Source of the DNA: Gammaproteobacteria bacterium
Lineage (GTDB): Bacteria > Pseudomonadota > Gammaproteobacteria > SZUA-229
Direction: 5' to 3'
NCBI GenBank assembly: GCA_013138755.1
Contig: WTCC01000034.1
Span: forward strand, 1 to 7,508
Length of the DNA stretch: 7,508 bases
Below, in pieces: positions 7,206 to 7,508 of the stretch; position 1 is the stretch's first letter, and every line of letters starts with the position of its first letter. Made by a program: the position numbers and the translations under genes. The notes under the pieces are model-generated. The model ran no database searches. It was not told the origin of the DNA and saw only the letters and a program-made list of their open reading frames with translations.

Positions 7206-7303
7206 CCATTGAGGCAGTGCTGTTGTCATGAGCTTTCTGTGAAAACTGTCTGAGCGTCTTTTGCGAGTTTTTTCACAGCATGATAACGGTGCTGACTCAA
7301 TGG
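7206..7303 (+). other. Long RNA-like hairpin (right hairpin C)
   Basis: Positions 7206-7230 pair with 7279-7303: 20 Watson-Crick pairs, four G-U wobbles (7218/7291, 7219/7290, 7221/7288, 7225/7284) and one mismatch (7214/7295). After an internal loop (seven bases left, one right), TGTGAAAA (7238-7245) pairs with TTTTCACA (7270-7277), and CT/AG adds two pairs past a two-base bulge. The terminal loop (about 7248-7265) carries CTGAGCG. The wobbles pair only in plus-strand RNA; in the opposite transcript they would be A-C mismatches. No U-run follows, so it is not a simple terminator. Confidence 0.8.
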
Positions 7304-7306
7304 GAA

Positions 7307-7325
7307 CCCCGTGTCTTTTACGGGG
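7307..7325 (+). other. Right hairpin B (6-bp stem)
   Basis: CCCCGT (7307-7312) pairs with ACGGGG (7320-7325) around a 7-base loop. It mirrors hairpin B at 6984-7004 with a different stem base at the closing position, and begins three bases after the long hairpin. Confidence 0.75.
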
Positions 7326-7351
7326 CGAAGCTGTAGTGGCGGCCTTTTCTG

Positions 7352-7383
7352 GTTACTCTTTTGGGCTGTAGCAAAAGAGTAAC
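7352..7383 (+). other. Right hairpin A (12-bp stem, 8-base loop)
   Basis: GTTACTCTTTTG (7352-7363) pairs perfectly with CAAAAGAGTAAC (7372-7383) around GGCTGTAG. It shares GTTACT...AGTAAC with the left hairpin A but differs in the rest of the stem on both strands, so pairing has been kept through paired changes or selection. Confidence 0.9.
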
Positions 7384-7446
7384 TCGCCCGCGGTGCGATA
7401 ACCGCAATGCCAAATAAAAAGAACCCAGTAAATATTAAAAAACAGA
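7378..7446 (-). repeat. Right outer inverted arm
   Basis: Reverse-complement partner of 6860-6928, 67 of 69 positions identical. Such high identity, against strong divergence in the inner parts, suggests recent gene conversion, recent shared origin of the ends only, or constraint on the ends. Confidence 0.95.
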
Positions 7447-7461
7447 GTCAAAACCAACCTA

Positions 7462-7489
7462 TTGATTTACACAATACTACGAGTATAAT
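7462..7489 (+). promoter_or_regulatory. Sigma-70-type promoter reading out of the window
   Basis: TTGATT (7462-7467), a 16-base spacer, and a perfect TATAAT (7484-7489). Transcription should start near 7496, so the transcribed gene lies to the right of the window. No coding start or recognisable tRNA can be read in the remaining bases. The promoter begins 15 bases after the composite repeat. Confidence 0.65.
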
Positions 7490-7508
7490 CAGCCCTTTAA
7501 AGCGGTAG

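Larger units (their letters stand above)
6860..7446. repeat. Composite inverted repeat element, about 587 bp, non-coding
   Basis: Two outer arms, 6860-6928 and 7378-7446, are inverted copies with 67 of 69 positions identical (the differences are GG at 6870-6871). Inside each arm follow hairpins in the same order toward the centre: a GTTAC...GTAAC hairpin, a CCCC...GGGG hairpin, and a longer hairpin carrying a CGCTC(A/T)GA motif. The inner parts have diverged in sequence but keep their layout, so this looks like two related copies of one palindromic repeat, placed inverted to each other around about 125 bases of unmatched AT-rich DNA (near 7081-7205). No transposase or convincing ORF is inside, and I see no clear target duplication at the edges. 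The GTTACTTT...AAAGTAACC signature resembles a dispersed repeat I remember from other gammaproteobacteria; this needs a search. Confidence 0.85.

Noticed and set aside
6860..7446. CRISPR array, retron or tRNA in the terminal non-coding region
   Set aside because: There are no regularly spaced direct repeats, no reverse transcriptase or cas gene nearby, and no cloverleaf with a CCA end; the structure is an inverted, not a direct, repeat.
7490..7508. Start of a tRNA gene after the last promoter
   Set aside because: Only 19 bases remain and they do not identify any tRNA acceptor and D-arm.

Overview
The window looks like chromosomal DNA of a moderate-GC gammaproteobacterium. The genes recognised (E. 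coli-type pyrC, rnt, a CGFS glutaredoxin grxD, a Pseudomonas-like N-acetylglutaminylglutamine amidotransferase) have their closest remembered relatives in that class, and no phage or plasmid gene is visible. A marine or methylotrophic genus is possible, but the sequence alone does not settle this.

Layout: positions 1-2045 carry three plus-strand genes: the end of dihydroorotase (pyrC), RNase T (rnt), and a response regulator whose C-terminal GGDEF-like domain is degenerate. A symmetric hairpin with A and T tracts on its two sides (2068-2098) separates them from three minus-strand genes. In transcription order these are a hydantoinase B/oxoprolinase-family subunit (start about 5990), an asparagine-synthase-type amidotransferase of the N-acetylglutaminylglutamine amide (NAGGN) group (start 4369), and grxD (start about 2462). 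Divergent from the hydantoinase gene is a strongly translated-looking membrane protein (6171-6782) related to the N-terminal domain of PuuD-type urate oxidases, closed by a clear terminator.

The last 660 bases hold no convincing gene. Most of this stretch (6860-7446) is a composite inverted structure. Two 69-bp outer arms, 67/69 identical, face each other. Inside them lie two diverged, mirror-image series of hairpins, in the same order and with nearly the same spacing, whose stems keep pairing although their sequences differ. One central hairpin pairs over 25 positions with four G-U wobbles that form only in the plus-strand RNA. This is the most unusual part of the window. A good promoter (7462-7489) lies just beyond it and points out of the window.

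Functional links: pyrC and rnt are probably co-transcribed. The hydantoinase B and NAGGN-type genes are 52 bp apart and may form an operon, yet neither has its usual partners here (HyuA; the NAGGN synthetase and peptidase).
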